Notes: a model not told the origin generated them from the sequence alone. Positions 10,662 to 20,966 are shown, counted from the stretch's first letter. The stretch: DNA of 64,000 nt from Pseudomonas arsenicoxydans (GCF_006438915.1 NZ_RCZE01000004.1:124001-188000); one strand, 5' to 3'. Numbers and translations: made by a program.

Positions 10662-11600
10662 TCAGGCCAGCGCTGCACGGGCGGCAGCGAAAGCGTCTGG
10701 GGTATTGAGGTTGGATGTCGACACGCCTTCGGCGCAGCGTTTGTTCAGACCAGCCAGCACTTTGCCTGGACCGCATTCGACCAGCTGGGTCGCGCCCTTG
10801 GCAGCCAGTGCCTGGACCGATTCAACCCAGCGCACAGGCTTGTAGAGCTGTTCAAGCAGGTCGCGCTTGAGGATTTCCAGATCGGCTGGCACATGGGCGC
10901 TGACGTTCTGTACGACAGGAATCTGCGGGGCCTGCCAGTCGATTGCAGCAATCGACTCGGCGAATCGCTCGGCCGCCGGGCGCATTAGCTCACAGTGCGA
11001 CGGTACACTGACCGGCAATGGCATGGCGCGCTTGGCACCACGCGCCTTGCAGCCTTCGATGGCGCGCTCGACCGCCGCCTTGGCACCGGCGATCACCACC
11101 TGGCCCGGGGAGTTGAAGTTCACCGCGCTGACCACTTCGCCTTGTGCCGCTTCAGCACAGGCTGCCAGCACATCAGCGTCGTCCAGACCGAGGATTGCGG
11201 CCATGCCGCCCTGCCCGGCCGGAACGGCTTCTTGCATCAACTGACCGCGACGCTCAACCAGTTTGACCGCGTCGCCCAGACTCAGGCTGCCCACCGCGAC
11301 CAAGGCGCTGTATTCGCCCAGGCTGTGACCGGCAACATAAGCCGGGCGCGCGCCACCTTCGGCCAGCCACAGACGCCACAAGGCGATCGAGGCGGTCAGA
11401 ATGGCCGGCTGGGTTTTATCGGTTTGATTGAGTTGCTCTTCCGGCCCTTGCTGGGTCAGTGCCCACAGGTCGTAACCAAGGGCATCGGAAGCTTCTTTGA
11501 ATGTTTCGAGGACAACCGGATGTTGCGCGCCCAACTCGGCCAGCATGCCGAGGGACTGCGAACCCTGTCCTGGAAAGACGAATGCGAGGGAAGCAGACAT
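10662..11600 (-). CDS. fabD: Malonyl-CoA-ACP transacylase
   Basis: Encodes 312 residues, the standard FabD length, starting MSASLAFVFPGQGSQ. It transfers malonyl from CoA to ACP. GQGSQ is the oxyanion-hole loop and GHSLGE carries the nucleophile S93; the catalytic histidine is in SVPSHCELM. A 33-codon extension upstream of 11600 has no RBS and was not used. The gene lies 125 bases downstream of plsX and directly before fabG. Confidence 0.96.
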   Translation of the reverse strand: MSASLAFVFPGQGSQSLGMLAELGAQHPVVLETFKEASDALGYDLWALTQQGPEEQLNQTDKTQPAILTASIALWRLWLAEGGARPAYVAGHSLGEYSALVAVGSLSLGDAVKLVERRGQLMQEAVPAGQGGMAAILGLDDADVLAACAEAAQGEVVSAVNFNSPGQVVIAGAKAAVERAIEGCKARGAKRAMPLPVSVPSHCELMRPAAERFAESIAAIDWQAPQIPVVQNVSAHVPADLEILKRDLLEQLYKPVRWVESVQALAAKGATQLVECGPGKVLAGLNKRCAEGVSTSNLNTPDAFAAARAALA

Positions 11601-11725
11601 GTAACGAGCCCCTAATGATCTTGTCGTCGGATAAATGACGTCCCGCTTGGGGGACGCAAGAAACTGACAGTTGGATGGCCAATTAAACTGAGCGGTCACA
11701 TTTAAGCATTGTCTGACAAAAACGC

Positions 11726-12736
11726 CTAAAGCAACAAATCCTCCAGACGACCGTGTATCCGCTCCGGCAGGTTTTCCTGAATCTCGATCAGCGCGCGGGA
11801 AATGGCGCTCTGGAAGCCCTGCACCCCCGCCGAACCATGGCTCTTCACCACAATCCCCTGCAATCCGAGGAAGCTGGCACCGTTGTGCCGGGCAGGTGCA
11901 AGATCGGCTTGCAGACGCCTCATCAACGGCAGCGCCAGTGCGCCGACCATTTTCGAGGCGAGGTTTTTCCTGAACAAGGCTTCGATGCGCCCGGCGATCA
12001 TGGTCGCCAGGCCTTCGCTGGACTTGAGCAAGATATTGCCGACAAAGCCGTCACACACCACCACATCCGCCTCGCCACGGTATAAACCGTCACCTTCGAC
12101 AAAACCGATGTAATTGATGCCTCGGGCTGCCTGCAACAGAGTGGCCGCCAGCTTGACTTGCTGATTGCCCTTGATGTCTTCGGTGCCAATATTCAGCAAC
12201 GCGACACGCGGGCGAACAATACCCAGCGTCTCCGCCGCGACCGAACCCATGATCGCGAACTGCAACAAGTGCTCGGCACTGCAATCGACGTTGGCGCCCA
12301 GATCGAGTAACTGGCAATAACCTTTTTGCGTGGGAATTGCCGCCACCATCGCCGGACGATCAATGCCCGGCAAAGTCTTGAGCACAAACCGCGACAACGC
12401 CATCAGCGCACCGGTATTGCCGGCACTGACACACGCCTGGACCTTGCCATCACGCAACAACTCCAGCGCCACGCGCATTGACGAGTCGGGCTTGCCACGC
12501 AGGGCCTGCGCAGGCTTTTCGTCCATGGTGATGACTTCGGACGCCGGCACGATCGACAGGCGCGAGCGATCCATAGCCGATTGGCCAGAGAGCAATTCTT
12601 CGAGTAGTGAGGGTTGACCGACGAGGGTCAGGTGCAGCGAGGGTGTAGCAGACAGGCAAGCGAGGCTGGCCTGAACAATGCTGCGGGGACCGAAGTCCCC
12701 GCCCATTGCGTCAATCGCGATGACTTGAGCGGACAA
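11726..12736 (-). CDS. plsX: Phosphate acyltransferase PlsX
   Basis: A 336-residue enzyme that makes acyl-phosphate from acyl-ACP, the donor for phospholipid synthesis. Family stretches are [10 protein letters not shown] at the start, [10 protein letters not shown] in the middle and [15 protein letters not shown] near the end. It lies 4 bases after rpmF, giving the widely conserved yceD-rpmF-plsX-fab order. Confidence 0.95.
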   Translation of the reverse strand: MSAQVIAIDAMGGDFGPRSIVQASLACLSATPSLHLTLVGQPSLLEELLSGQSAMDRSRLSIVPASEVITMDEKPAQALRGKPDSSMRVALELLRDGKVQACVSAGNTGALMALSRFVLKTLPGIDRPAMVAAIPTQKGYCQLLDLGANVDCSAEHLLQFAIMGSVAAETLGIVRPRVALLNIGTEDIKGNQQVKLAATLLQAARGINYIGFVEGDGLYRGEADVVVCDGFVGNILLKSSEGLATMIAGRIEALFRKNLASKMVGALALPLMRRLQADLAPARHNGASFLGLQGIVVKSHGSAGVQGFQSAISRALIEIQENLPERIHGRLEDLLL

Positions 12737-12740
12737 GTGA

Positions 12741-12923
12741 TTACTCGTCAGCGCCCTTGTCGATCACTTTACGGCCACGGTATACGCCTTCTGGCGATAC
12801 GTGGTGACGCAGGTGAACTTCACCGGTGGTTTTTTCTACAGACAGGGTGCTAGCCTCGAGAGCGTCGTGCGAACGGCGCATGTCACGGGCGGAGCGGGAT
12901 TTTTTGTTCTGCTGAACAGCCAT
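12741..12923 (-). CDS. rpmF: 50S ribosomal protein L32
   Basis: A 60-residue basic protein beginning [20 protein letters not shown], the L32 signature. It lacks the CxxC zinc pairs seen in some L32 proteins. An RBS region TTAGGAGTTAATC is visible before the start. It lies between yceD and plsX, as in most Proteobacteria, so ribosome and lipid synthesis share transcripts. Confidence 0.96.
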
Positions 12924-12936
12924 AATTGATTAACTC

Positions 12937-13464
12937 CTAAACGTTTGGGTCACGCTTTAACTGCGCCAATACACTGAACGGGTTGGACCGCGTTACCTCG
13001 TCCTCGCTCGGTTCGGGCTCATCGAGACCCGCCGGCTGCTGGCATTCTTCCGGATGATGAGCAGGCACAATGGGCAAGGCGAGCAGAAGCTCCTCCTCGA
13101 TCAGTGACTGCAGATCCAATGGATCTTCGCCCAGTTCCAGCACGTCATAACCTTTCGGCAACGACTGGGTATTCGCACCCTCCTTCACCACAGCATAACT
13201 GCATTCGCTATGGATCGGCAGGGTGACCAGCTCAAGACAACGCTGGCAAACCATTTTGACCTCGGTGTCGATAAAGCTGTGGATGACCACAGATTTACGT
13301 TCATCTCGTTCAAAAACGAATTTAGCCTGCACCGTACCGACAGTGTCGGAAAGCGGGTCGCAGAGTCTCTCCAAATCGGCCAGCAGCAGTTCACCTTGAA
13401 GGGTGGTGCCACGGTCAGCCAATTTGCGCGGGTCAACGTGAGGTGGAATCGGGTCATTCAACAT
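12937..13464 (-). CDS. yceD: YceD family protein (DUF177)
   Basis: A 175-residue acidic protein starting MLNDPIPPHVDPRKL. It has the family CQRCLE motif, and the C-terminus shows the ALPIVPAHH and RSNPFSVLAQLKRD segments also found in E. coli YceD. In plants a homologue takes part in 23S rRNA accumulation. The ATG at 13464 has no Shine-Dalgarno sequence, and a consensus promoter places the transcript start only about 3 bases upstream, so the mRNA may be leaderless. It is the first gene of the rpmF-plsX-fab operon. Confidence 0.9.
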   Translation of the reverse strand: MLNDPIPPHVDPRKLADRGTTLQGELLLADLERLCDPLSDTVGTVQAKFVFERDERKSVVIHSFIDTEVKMVCQRCLELVTLPIHSECSYAVVKEGANTQSLPKGYDVLELGEDPLDLQSLIEEELLLALPIVPAHHPEECQQPAGLDEPEPSEDEVTRSNPFSVLAQLKRDPNV

Positions 13465-13473
13465 AGGCGCAGC

Positions 13474-13501
13474 ATTATAGGGATGCACCCAGCCATGTCA
13501 A
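13474..13501 (-). promoter_or_regulatory. Consensus sigma-70 promoter of the yceD-rpmF-plsX-fab operon
   Basis: On the minus strand TTGACA, 16 bases, TATAAT: both hexamers are perfect. The predicted start of transcription near 13467 is almost at the yceD ATG (13464). Confidence 0.85.
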
Positions 13502-13570
13502 AGGAAATTCAGCCCTGTCCGTCACTTGCAAGCCTCCGCTAGAATTCGCACCTGACTTTTGGAGTTGCGC

Positions 13571-14149
13571 ATGCTGCCTTTATTACTCGCTTCAAGCTCG
13601 GTGTATCGCCGGGAATTGCTGGCCCGCTTGCAGCTGCCATTCACCTGCAGCTCGCCGGATATAGACGAAAGCCACCGACCGGGCGAGCCCGCCATCGAAT
13701 TGGTCAAACGCCTCGCCAAAGAAAAAGCCCAGGCTCTGGCGGGCAGCCATACCGCTCATCTGATCATCGGCTCCGATCAGGTCGCGGTACTCGGCGAGCG
13801 GATTATCGGCAAACCCCACACCTTTGAAAAGGCGCGCGAACAATTGCTCGCCGCGAGCGGCGCCAGCGTGACCTTCCTCACTGGCCTGGCCCTGCTCAAC
13901 AGCCAGACTGGCGAATGTCAGGTCGATTGCGTGCCGTTCACCGTCCACATGCGCACGCTGGATCAGGCGCGCATCGAGCGCTACCTGCGCGCCGAACAGC
14001 CCTACGACTGCGCAGGCAGCTTCAAGGCCGAAGGTTTGGGGGTGAGCCTGTTTCAAAGCACCGAAGGCCCTGACGCCACCAGCCTGATCGGCCTGCCGCT
14101 GATTCGCCTGATCGACATGCTACTGGCCGAAGGCGTGCACATTCCCTGA
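13571..14149 (+). CDS. maf: Maf-like nucleotide pyrophosphatase (YceF type)
   Basis: A 192-residue Maf/HAM1-fold protein starting MLPLLLASSSVYRRELL. It should hydrolyse modified or non-canonical nucleoside triphosphates; the E. coli orthologue in this locus, YceF, prefers 7-methyl-GTP. GSDQVAVLGERIIGKP and DCAGSFKAEGLG carry the catalytic acid and substrate-binding residues. GGAG at 13561 sets the ATG at 13571; a TTG four codons earlier was rejected. It is divergent from yceD. Confidence 0.92.
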   Translation: MLPLLLASSSVYRRELLARLQLPFTCSSPDIDESHRPGEPAIELVKRLAKEKAQALAGSHTAHLIIGSDQVAVLGERIIGKPHTFEKAREQLLAASGASVTFLTGLALLNSQTGECQVDCVPFTVHMRTLDQARIERYLRAEQPYDCAGSFKAEGLGVSLFQSTEGPDATSLIGLPLIRLIDMLLAEGVHIP

Positions 14150-14153
14150 CCAT

Positions 14154-14184
14154 AAAAAAACCGGCCACACAGGCCGGTTTTTTT
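14154..14184. terminator. Bidirectional terminator between maf and sppA
   Basis: AAAAAAACCGGCC ACAC AGGCCGGTTTTTTT: a GC-rich stem with A and T runs on both sides, placed between convergent genes, so it can stop transcription from either side. Confidence 0.92.
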
Positions 14185-14198
14185 ATGCAGCCACAGCG

Positions 14199-15188
14199 TC
14201 AGCGCATCGACGGACCGTGAAAGCCCATCCACATCGCCAACTGCTCGGCAACACTGGCGCCGAGCTTTTTCGAGAAGCGATCGAACGGCGACTCCTGAAC
14301 AGTGAAGTCCACCAGTTCCTTCTCGCCAATCACGTCACGGGCCACCGAACTGGCATTGCCCAGACCATCGATCAGACCGAGCGGCAGCGCCTGCTCACCG
14401 TTCCAGACCAACCCGGAGAACAGTTCCGGATGCTCTTTGTCCTTGAGGCGATCGCCACGGCCCTTCTTCACGCTATTGATGAACTGCTGATGCGTGGTGT
14501 CCAGCACACCCTGCCAGAACTGAGTCTCCTCAGGCTTCTCTGGCTGGAACGGGTCAAGGAACGACTTGTGCTCGCCCGACGTATACGTCCGACGCTCCAC
14601 ACCCAGCTTCTCCATGGTGCCGACAAAGCCGTAGCCAGCCGCCGTCACACCAATGGAGCCCACCAGGCTCGCCTTGTCGGCGTAGATCTGATCTGCCGCA
14701 CTGGCGATGTAGTAGGCGCCGGAAGCGCCCAGGTCCGAGATCACCGCGTACACCTTGATCTGCGGATGCAGGGCACGCAAACGGACGATTTCGTCATACA
14801 CGTAGCCCGACTGCACCGGACTGCCGCCCGGGCTGTTGATGCGCAGAATGATGCCCTTGACCTTATCGTCCTCGAAGGCCGCGCGCAGGCTACCGACGAT
14901 ATTGTCGGCGCTGGCCGATTCTTTGTCGGCGATCATGCCAACCACATCGATCAATGCGGTGTAGTTGGAGCTGCGGGTCGCACTCTTTTCCATGTCCATC
15001 AGCGGCGTGAACAGAATCAGCGCCACAAACAGGTACACGAACGTCAGCAGCTTGAAGAAAATCCCCCAGCGACGCGAACGGCGCTGCTCCTGCACACCGG
15101 CCAGCAGGGTCTTTTCCAGCAGCTTCCAGCTTTTTTCGTCACCGCTCTCTACGCTCGCCTTGGCGGGCGCTTTCCATTCGTCGGTCAT
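14199..15188 (-). CDS. sppA: Signal peptide peptidase SppA (S49 family, short form)
   Basis: A 329-residue membrane protease with one N-terminal membrane segment (about residues 41-61) and one S49 domain, half the size of E. coli SppA. The catalytic dyad is probably S156 (GASGAYY) and K208 (SGEHKSF), 52 residues apart as in Bacillus SppA. ILRINSPGGSPVQSG is the family's substrate-binding segment. It degrades leftover signal peptides in the membrane. It lies 24 bases after the HAD gene; rluC-HAD-sppA is the order PA2975-PA2973. Confidence 0.93.
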   Translation of the reverse strand: MTDEWKAPAKASVESGDEKSWKLLEKTLLAGVQEQRRSRRWGIFFKLLTFVYLFVALILFTPLMDMEKSATRSSNYTALIDVVGMIADKESASADNIVGSLRAAFEDDKVKGIILRINSPGGSPVQSGYVYDEIVRLRALHPQIKVYAVISDLGASGAYYIASAADQIYADKASLVGSIGVTAAGYGFVGTMEKLGVERRTYTSGEHKSFLDPFQPEKPEETQFWQGVLDTTHQQFINSVKKGRGDRLKDKEHPELFSGLVWNGEQALPLGLIDGLGNASSVARDVIGEKELVDFTVQESPFDRFSKKLGASVAEQLAMWMGFHGPSMR

Positions 15189-15212
15189 GACATCTACCCC
15201 AGCAAAAACCTG

Positions 15213-15875
15213 TTAAGCCCGCTGACTCAGCCAGGCATGCAATTCTGAAAAACGATCAATGGCCAGTGCCGGCCCGAACAACTTCAACGCCTCGATCGAT
15301 TGCGCGCCGTAGCTGACAGCCACCGAGTCCATGCCGGCGTTGCGCGCCATCTGCAAGTCGAAGGACGAATCGCCCACCATCAGTGCCTGCTCGGGGCGGA
15401 CCTCGCAATGCCTGAGAATCTGCTCAAGCATCAGCGGATGCGGCTTGCTGGCGGTTTCGTCGGCGGCGCGAGTGATATCGAAATAATCTTCCCAGCCGTG
15501 CGATTTCAGCACCCGATCCAGCCCGCGACGGGCCTTGCCGGTCGCAACAGCCAAATGATAACCCTCGGCACGAAACGCCTCCATCGACTCGACAACACCT
15601 TCGAACAACGGCGAAGGCACGGCCTCGGCGGCAATGTAGTGATCGGCATAGTGCTGACGGAACGCTACAAGTTCGTTATCGCCAATCTCGGGATACAGGG
15701 TGCGAATCGCTTCCGGCAAACCCAGACCGATGATGCCCTTGACGGCAAAATCATCACGCAACTGAAATCCGCAGCGCTCGGAGGCGACATGCATCGCCTC
15801 CACAATCCGACCAATGGAGTCGGCCAACGTGCCATCCCAATCGAAAATCAGCAGCTTGTAATCAGATTGGCGCAC
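15213..15875 (-). CDS. HAD family hydrolase (phosphoglycolate phosphatase-like)
   Basis: A 220-residue HAD phosphatase. Motif I is [10 protein letters not shown] (nucleophile D12, acid/base D14), motif II lies in AVATGK, and motif IV is [16 protein letters not shown]. The cap is helical as in Gph and PpaX. The substrate cannot be told from sequence. Its start overlaps the end of rluC by 14 bases. It corresponds to PA2974. Confidence 0.88.
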   Translation of the reverse strand: MRQSDYKLLIFDWDGTLADSIGRIVEAMHVASERCGFQLRDDFAVKGIIGLGLPEAIRTLYPEIGDNELVAFRQHYADHYIAAEAVPSPLFEGVVESMEAFRAEGYHLAVATGKARRGLDRVLKSHGWEDYFDITRAADETASKPHPLMLEQILRHCEVRPEQALMVGDSSFDLQMARNAGMDSVAVSYGAQSIEALKLFGPALAIDRFSELHAWLSQRA

Positions 15876-16824
15876 TCAGTCGCTCCACGGTCTTGGACCA
15901 CATCTCATCCACAGGCGCCTGCAATTTCAGCTCACTACCATCCGGCAGCGGCACGGTCAGCATGTAGGCGTGCAGAAACAGGCGCTTGCCGCCCAGATCG
16001 CGGATTTCCTTGCTGAAACCTTCGTCGCCATACTTGGTATCACCGGCGATGCAATGCCCGGCGTGCAGGGTATGAACGCGAATCTGGTGAGTGCGGCCGG
16101 TGATCGGCTTGGCTTCGATCAGGGTGGCAAAGTCGCCGAAGCGGCGCAGGACCTTGAACACGGTCACCGACTCCTTGCCCTCCTCCTCGTCGACCTCGAC
16201 CATGCGCTCGCCGGAGCGCAGATTGCTCTTGCCCAGCGACGCGCGGACCTGCTTGATCGAGGCCGCCCAGTTACCACGGACCAGCGCCATATAGCGTTTA
16301 TCGACGCCATCGCCGCGCAATGCCGTGTGCAAGTGGCGCAACATGCTGCGCTTCTTGGCGATCATCAGCAGCCCGGAGGTATCACGGTCGAGACGGTGAA
16401 CCAGTTCGAGCTCCTTGCAATCGGGACGCAACTGACGAAAGGCTTCGATTACCCCATAGGTCAGACCGCTGCCGCCATGGACTGCGATGCCGCAAGGCTT
16501 GTTGATCACGATCAGCGCTTTGTCTTCGAAGACAATCGAAGCTTCGAGGCGTTGCAGCAGGCCCTGGGCCAGTGGCACCGGCTCGTCGCGCTCAGGCACG
16601 CGAACCGGCGGCACGCGCACGATATCGCCCGCCTGCAGCTTGTATTCGGGCTTGATCCGACCTTTGTTCACACGTACTTCGCCTTTGCGCAAAATGCGGT
16701 AAATCAAGGTCTTGGGCACGCCTTTGAGCCGAGCGAGAAGGAAATTATCAATACGTTGGCCGGCATATTCCGGCGAGACCTCCAGCAGTTGTACGGCTGG
16801 GGTCGAAGGGGTTGTAGTCGTCAT
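15862..16824 (-). CDS. rluC: 23S rRNA pseudouridine(955/2504/2580) synthase RluC
   Basis: A 320-residue enzyme with an N-terminal S4 RNA-binding domain (about residues 22-75: [20 protein letters not shown]) and a RluA-type catalytic domain. The catalytic aspartate is D146 in [25 protein letters not shown] and RTHQIRVH are further hallmarks. It is divergent from rne, as in E. coli and P. aeruginosa, and heads the rluC-HAD-sppA unit. Confidence 0.95.
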   Translation of the reverse strand: MTTTTPSTPAVQLLEVSPEYAGQRIDNFLLARLKGVPKTLIYRILRKGEVRVNKGRIKPEYKLQAGDIVRVPPVRVPERDEPVPLAQGLLQRLEASIVFEDKALIVINKPCGIAVHGGSGLTYGVIEAFRQLRPDCKELELVHRLDRDTSGLLMIAKKRSMLRHLHTALRGDGVDKRYMALVRGNWAASIKQVRASLGKSNLRSGERMVEVDEEEGKESVTVFKVLRRFGDFATLIEAKPITGRTHQIRVHTLHAGHCIAGDTKYGDEGFSKEIRDLGGKRLFLHAYMLTVPLPDGSELKLQAPVDEMWSKTVERLSAPI

Positions 16825-16853
16825 GGCGCGGATGATAACAATTTTTTATGGAA

Positions 16854-16882
16854 TTGAAGCACTTAATCATTGCTGCTATAGT
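16854..16882 (+). promoter_or_regulatory. Sigma-70 promoter of rne
   Basis: TTGAAG, 17-base spacer, TATAGT, with TGC directly before the -10. The predicted start is near 16889, about 636 bases upstream of the rne ATG. Confidence 0.75.
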
Positions 16883-16888
16883 CGCGAA

Positions 16889-17524
16889 CGCCGCCAAAAG
16901 CGGCCTGGACAGCGGACCAACGGTCAAAAACCGGCCCTGACCAACGCAATTCACCAGGACGCGAGGCCGTCCTACGGGGCTTTCGCTACGTAACGGTGGA
17001 GTTTGCAGCTGTAACGAGCGCAGGTGACATGAGGCCTGAATCAAGCCGCAAAGCAGAGTTTTAACTCGCCTTGCGAGCCAATATTCACGGCCAGTTCACA
17101 AAGTGCAGTCAGCCGCGAACGACCCTGAGCGAACGCTTCGGAAACAACGCCTAAATTAGCCATGATGCGTGACCTCCCCCTTCGGAGCTCACGGTAAATG
17201 CCAACCCGCTGCGGATTCTGCGCGCGGCAGCACCCGAATTATCAGGGATACGTGTAGGGTGGAGATGCACAACCGCTGGACTGTGTAGCAATAGGCTTTA
17301 TCAAGACGCTTCATCTCGTCCACAGCCGCTGGTTGATTCCTCCTCCTGACTGAGTGCTTAAGTAGCCACAGCAAGCAGGACGCGTACGTCGCGACACCGG
17401 CCCAATTGGTCGGGGTTCGCTAGACACTGGAGTGGCCAACCACTCCTGACGCACCTGACACCGACCGTGAGAAGTCGTGTGTGCCGAACGCCGTTTCCGG
17501 CAGCCCGGAAACCGACGGTACTAC
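16889..17524 (+). promoter_or_regulatory. Long structured 5' leader of rne (probable rne-II type autoregulatory element)
   Basis: About 636 bases lie between the rne promoter and the rne ATG without any convincing gene. Long leaders in which RNase E cleaves its own message are known for enteric rne, and a Pseudomonas-specific leader motif called rne-II has been described. Visible structure includes a hairpin right before the start: GTTTCCGG (17493-17500), loop CAGC, CCGGAAAC (17505-17512). There is no strong Shine-Dalgarno in front of the ATG, so access to the start likely depends on folding. Confidence 0.65.
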
Positions 17525-20500
17525 ATGAAAAGAATGCTGATTAACGCAACTCAACCCGAAGAGTTGCGTGTTGCACTGGTAGATGGCCAACGCCTCTACG
17601 ACCTGGACATCGAATCCGGTGCACGCGAGCAGAAGAAGGCCAACATCTATAAAGGCCGGATTACTCGCATCGAACCAAGCCTTGAGGCTGCCTTTGTCGA
17701 TTTCGGCTCCGAGCGCCACGGCTTCCTGCCCCTCAAAGAAATCTCCCGCGAATACTTCAAGAAAGCCCCAGAAGGCCGCGTCAACATCAAGGACGTCCTG
17801 AGCGAAGGCCAGGAAGTCATCGTTCAGGTCGAAAAAGAAGAACGTGGCAACAAGGGCGCAGCCCTGACCACCTTCATCAGCCTGGCCGGTCGTTACCTCG
17901 TTCTGATGCCGAACAACCCGCGTGCCGGCGGCATCTCCCGTCGCATCGAAGGTGAAGAGCGCAACGAATTGCGTGAAGCCCTGAACGGTCTGGTTGCCCC
18001 GGCCGACATGGGTCTGATCGTGCGCACTGCCGGCCTTGGCCGCAGCAGCGAAGAAATGCAGTGGGACCTCGATTACCTGCTGCAACTCTGGACCGCCATC
18101 AAAGAAGCGTCGCTGGATCGTTCCGCGCCATTCCTGATCTACCAGGAAAGCAACGTGATCATCCGCGCCATCCGCGATTACCTGCGCCAGGACATCGGCG
18201 AAGTGCTGATCGACAGCGTTGAAGCCCAGGACGAAGCCCTGACCTTCATCCGCCAGGTGATGCCGCAGTACGCCAGCAAGATCAAGCTGTACGAAGACAG
18301 CGTTCCGCTGTTCAACCGTTTCCAGATCGAAAGCCAGATCGAGACCGCTTTCCAGCGCGTCGTTGAACTGCCTTCCGGCGGTTCCATCGTTATCGATCCG
18401 ACCGAAGCCCTGGTGTCCATCGACATCAACTCGGCGCGCGCCACCAAAGGCAGCGACATCGAAGAAACCGCCCTGCAGACCAACCTTGAAGCCGCCGAAG
18501 AAATCGCCCGTCAGTTGCGCTTGCGCGACATCGGCGGCCTGATCGTCATCGACTTCATCGACATGACCCCTGCCAAGAACCAGCGCGCCGTGGAAGAGAA
18601 AGTCCGCGAATGCCTGGAAGCCGACCGCGCTCGCGTGCAAGTCGGTCGCATCTCGCGCTTCGGCCTGCTGGAAATGTCACGTCAGCGCCTGCGTCCATCG
18701 CTGGGCGAAAGCAGCGGCATTGTTTGCCCGCGTTGCAACGGCACCGGCATCATCCGTGACGTTGAATCGCTGTCGCTGGCGATCCTGCGCCTGATCGAAG
18801 AAGAAGCCCTGAAAGACCGCACCGCCGAAGTCCGCGCACAAGTGCCGATTCCGGTTGCCGCGTTCCTGCTCAACGAAAAACGCAACTCGATCACCAAGAT
18901 CGAACTGCGCACCCGTGCCCGCATCGTCATTCTGCCGAACGATCACCTCGAAACGCCGCACTTCGAAGTTCAGCGTCTGCGCGATGACAGCCCGGAAGCC
19001 AGCATCAATCAGTCCAGCTACGAAATCGCTGCTGCCGCTGCCGAAGTCGAAGAAGTCCAGCCAGCCGCTGCGACCCGTACCCTGGTTCGCCAGGAAGCTG
19101 CGGTCAAGACTGCTCCGGCCCGGGCCAACGCTCCGGTTCCGACCGAAGTCGTCGCTGCTGCGCCAGTGGTCGCACCGGTTGCCGCGCCTGAGCCAAGCCT
19201 GTTCAAAGGCCTGGTGAAGTCGCTGGTCAGCCTGTTCGCGACCAAGGAAGAGCCTGCCGCTCCGGTTGTGGTTGAAAAACCAGCGACCACCGAGCGTGCG
19301 CCGCGTAACGAAGAGCGTCGCAACGGTCGTCAGCAGAGCCGCAACCGTAATGGTCGCCGCGATGAAGAACGCAAGCCTCGTGAGGAACGTGCACCGCGTG
19401 AAGAGCGCGCACCCCGTGAGCCACGCGAAGCCCGCGAAGAAACCCCGGCCGTAGCCCGCGAAGAACGTGCGCCACGTGAAGAACGCGCACCACGTGAAGA
19501 GCGCGCACCACGCGCCCCTCGCGAAGAACGTGCACCGCGCGCTCCACGCGAAGACCGCAAGCCACGCGGTGATCGTGAAGAGCGTCCGGTTCGTGAATTG
19601 CGCGAACCTCTGGATGCTGTTCCGGCCGATGCTGCCGCTACCGCTGAAGAGCGCCCGGCTCGCCAGCCACGTGAAGAACGCGCTCCACGCCCACCGCGTG
19701 AAGAACGTCAGCCACGTACAGAACAAGCCGCAGCCGCCGTTGCTGAAGAAGAGCTGACCTCCAACGAAGAGCAGTTACAGGAAGACGGCCAGGAAGGCGC
19801 CGAAGGCGATCGTCCACGCCGCCGCTCCCGTGGCCAGCGTCGTCGCAGCAACCGTCGCGAGCGTCAACGCGATGCCAACGGCAACGTGATCGAAGGTTCG
19901 GAAGAATCCGAATCTGGCGAAGGTAATGAAGGTAACGAAAGTGCCGAAGGCCGCGAAGCCCCAAGCACTTCTGATCTGGCCGCAGGCCTGGCTGTTACCG
20001 CAGCCGTTGCCAGCACCGTGATCAGCGCACCGGCTGAAGCACAAGCTCACGAGCAAGCTGAACTCGCCACGGCGGCTGTTCAGGAAACTGCTCCGGTTGA
20101 AGCGCCAGTGGTTGAAGCAACGACTCCGGTCGAAGCGACTGCCGCTCCGGAAATCGAAGTGGCTCCGGTTCGTGAAGCGTTTGTTCGTGAAGCGTTCGTT
20201 CGTGAAGAAGTCCAACCGGTGGCTGAAGCGGCTGTCGCCGCCGAGCCAGTGGTTGCTGCCGAGCCTGCTGCCGAAACCGTCACCGAAACCGTGACCGAAG
20301 CTGTCCGCGAAGTTCGTGAAGAACAAACCGCGTTCAACTGGGTTGCCGAGCCGGTTGCTGTTGAAGCGCCTGCACCGGTGGCTGAAGCTGAAGTGGCTGA
20401 AGCGATGGTTTCCGAGCCAGTGGTTGTGGCTGCCGAACCTGCTCCAGTTGTTGAAGCACCGGCTCCGGTTGTTGCCGAAGTGGCTGCACCGGTGGTCGAA

Positions 20501-20791
20501 GCCGCCCCTGCCAGCGCCCTGACCGAAAACGGTCGTGCGCCAAACGATCCACGAGAAGTGCGTCGTCGCAAGCGTGAAGCCGAGCGTCTGCAGAAGGAAG
20601 CCGAACTGGCTGCCGCTGCTGCACCGGTTGAAGCGCCTGCTGCTGCCGAACCCGCTCCGGTTGTTGCTGAAGTGGTCGAAGCGGCACCTGCCGAGTCGGT
20701 CATCGAAGAAGCTCCGCGCTCCGTTCAGGAAGCCGTAGAGCAACACGAACAAGCCCAGGAAAAAGAGCACGAGCCTAAACCTCTCGTCTGA
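17525..20791 (+). CDS. rne: Ribonuclease E
   Basis: A 1088-residue endonuclease that starts mRNA decay, matures rRNA and tRNA and scaffolds the degradosome. The N-terminal catalytic half starts [18 protein letters not shown]. It has the S1 domain, catalytic aspartates D300 ([12 protein letters not shown]) and D343 (VIDFIDM), and the zinc-link cysteines C401 and C404 (CPRCNGTG). The C-terminal half is disordered: an amphipathic membrane-anchor helix at about 558-576 ([13 protein letters not shown]), an Arg/Glu repeat region of REER and APRE units at about 594-700, a long Ala/Pro/Val/Glu stretch, and an NDPR motif at 1007-1010 followed by a charged helix. The ATG at 17525 matches E. coli RNase E; 16 upstream codons were dropped. 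Confidence 0.96.
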   Translation: MKRMLINATQPEELRVALVDGQRLYDLDIESGAREQKKANIYKGRITRIEPSLEAAFVDFGSERHGFLPLKEISREYFKKAPEGRVNIKDVLSEGQEVIVQVEKEERGNKGAALTTFISLAGRYLVLMPNNPRAGGISRRIEGEERNELREALNGLVAPADMGLIVRTAGLGRSSEEMQWDLDYLLQLWTAIKEASLDRSAPFLIYQESNVIIRAIRDYLRQDIGEVLIDSVEAQDEALTFIRQVMPQYASKIKLYEDSVPLFNRFQIESQIETAFQRVVELPSGGSIVIDPTEALVSIDINSARATKGSDIEETALQTNLEAAEEIARQLRLRDIGGLIVIDFIDMTPAKNQRAVEEKVRECLEADRARVQVGRISRFGLLEMSRQRLRPSLGESSGIVCPRCNGTGIIRDVESLSLAILRLIEEEALKDRTAEVRAQVPIPVAAFLLNEKRNSITKIELRTRARIVILPNDHLETPHFEVQRLRDDSPEASINQSSYEIAAAAAEVEEVQPAAATRTLVRQEAAVKTAPARANAPVPTEVVAAAPVVAPVAAPEPSLFKGLVKSLVSLFATKEEPAAPVVVEKPATTERAPRNEERRNGRQQSRNRNGRRDEERKPREERAPREERAPREPREAREETPAVAREERAPREERAPREERAPRAPREERAPRAPREDRKPRGDREERPVRELREPLDAVPADAAATAEERPARQPREERAPRPPREERQPRTEQAAAAVAEEELTSNEEQLQEDGQEGAEGDRPRRRSRGQRRRSNRRERQRDANGNVIEGSEESESGEGNEGNESAEGREAPSTSDLAAGLAVTAAVASTVISAPAEAQAHEQAELATAAVQETAPVEAPVVEATTPVEATAAPEIEVAPVREAFVREAFVREEVQPVAEAAVAAEPVVAAEPAAETVTETVTEAVREVREEQTAFNWVAEPVAVEAPAPVAEAEVAEAMVSEPVVVAAEPAPVVEAPAPVVAEVAAPVVEAAPASALTENGRAPNDPREVRRRKREAERLQKEAELAAAAAPVEAPAAAEPAPVVAEVVEAAPAESVIEEAPRSVQEAVEQHEQAQEKEHEPKPLV

Positions 20792-20804
20792 TTCCTAGGC
20801 CATT

Positions 20805-20840
20805 AAAAGCCCCGCCTGGTCACCCAGGCGGGGCTTTTTT
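20805..20840 (+). terminator. Intrinsic terminator of rne
   Basis: AAAGCCCCGCCTGG, loop TCAC, CCAGGCGGGGCTTTTTT: a 14-base-pair stem with a T run, 14 bases after the rne stop. Confidence 0.93.
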
Positions 20841-20870
20841 ATGCCTCTCTGAACATCACCGCAAATCCCC

Positions 20871-20960
20871 TGTGGGAGCGGGCTTGCTCGCGAATGCGGT
20901 CTCTCATTCAACATTTTTGTTGGCTGATCCACCGCATTCGCGAGCAAGCCCGCTCCCACA
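20871..20960. repeat. REPIN: inverted pair of GAGCGGGCTTGCTCGC type REPs
   Basis: TGTGGGAGCGGGCTTGCTCG at 20871 and its reverse complement ending at 20960, joined by a short spacer. The arms extend into CGAATGCGGT / ACCGCATTCG. It sits between the convergent rne and mocA-like genes. Confidence 0.9.
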
Positions 20961-20966
20961 TTGGAT

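Noticed and set aside
17189..17374. A 61-codon minus-strand frame in the rne leader
   Set aside because: No RBS, no family resemblance, and it lies within the structured leader of rne.
17420..19726. Long minus-strand frames opposite rne, some rich in Phe, Gly and Arg
   Set aside because: They mirror the repetitive Glu/Arg codons of the RNase E sequence; no start signal or domain.
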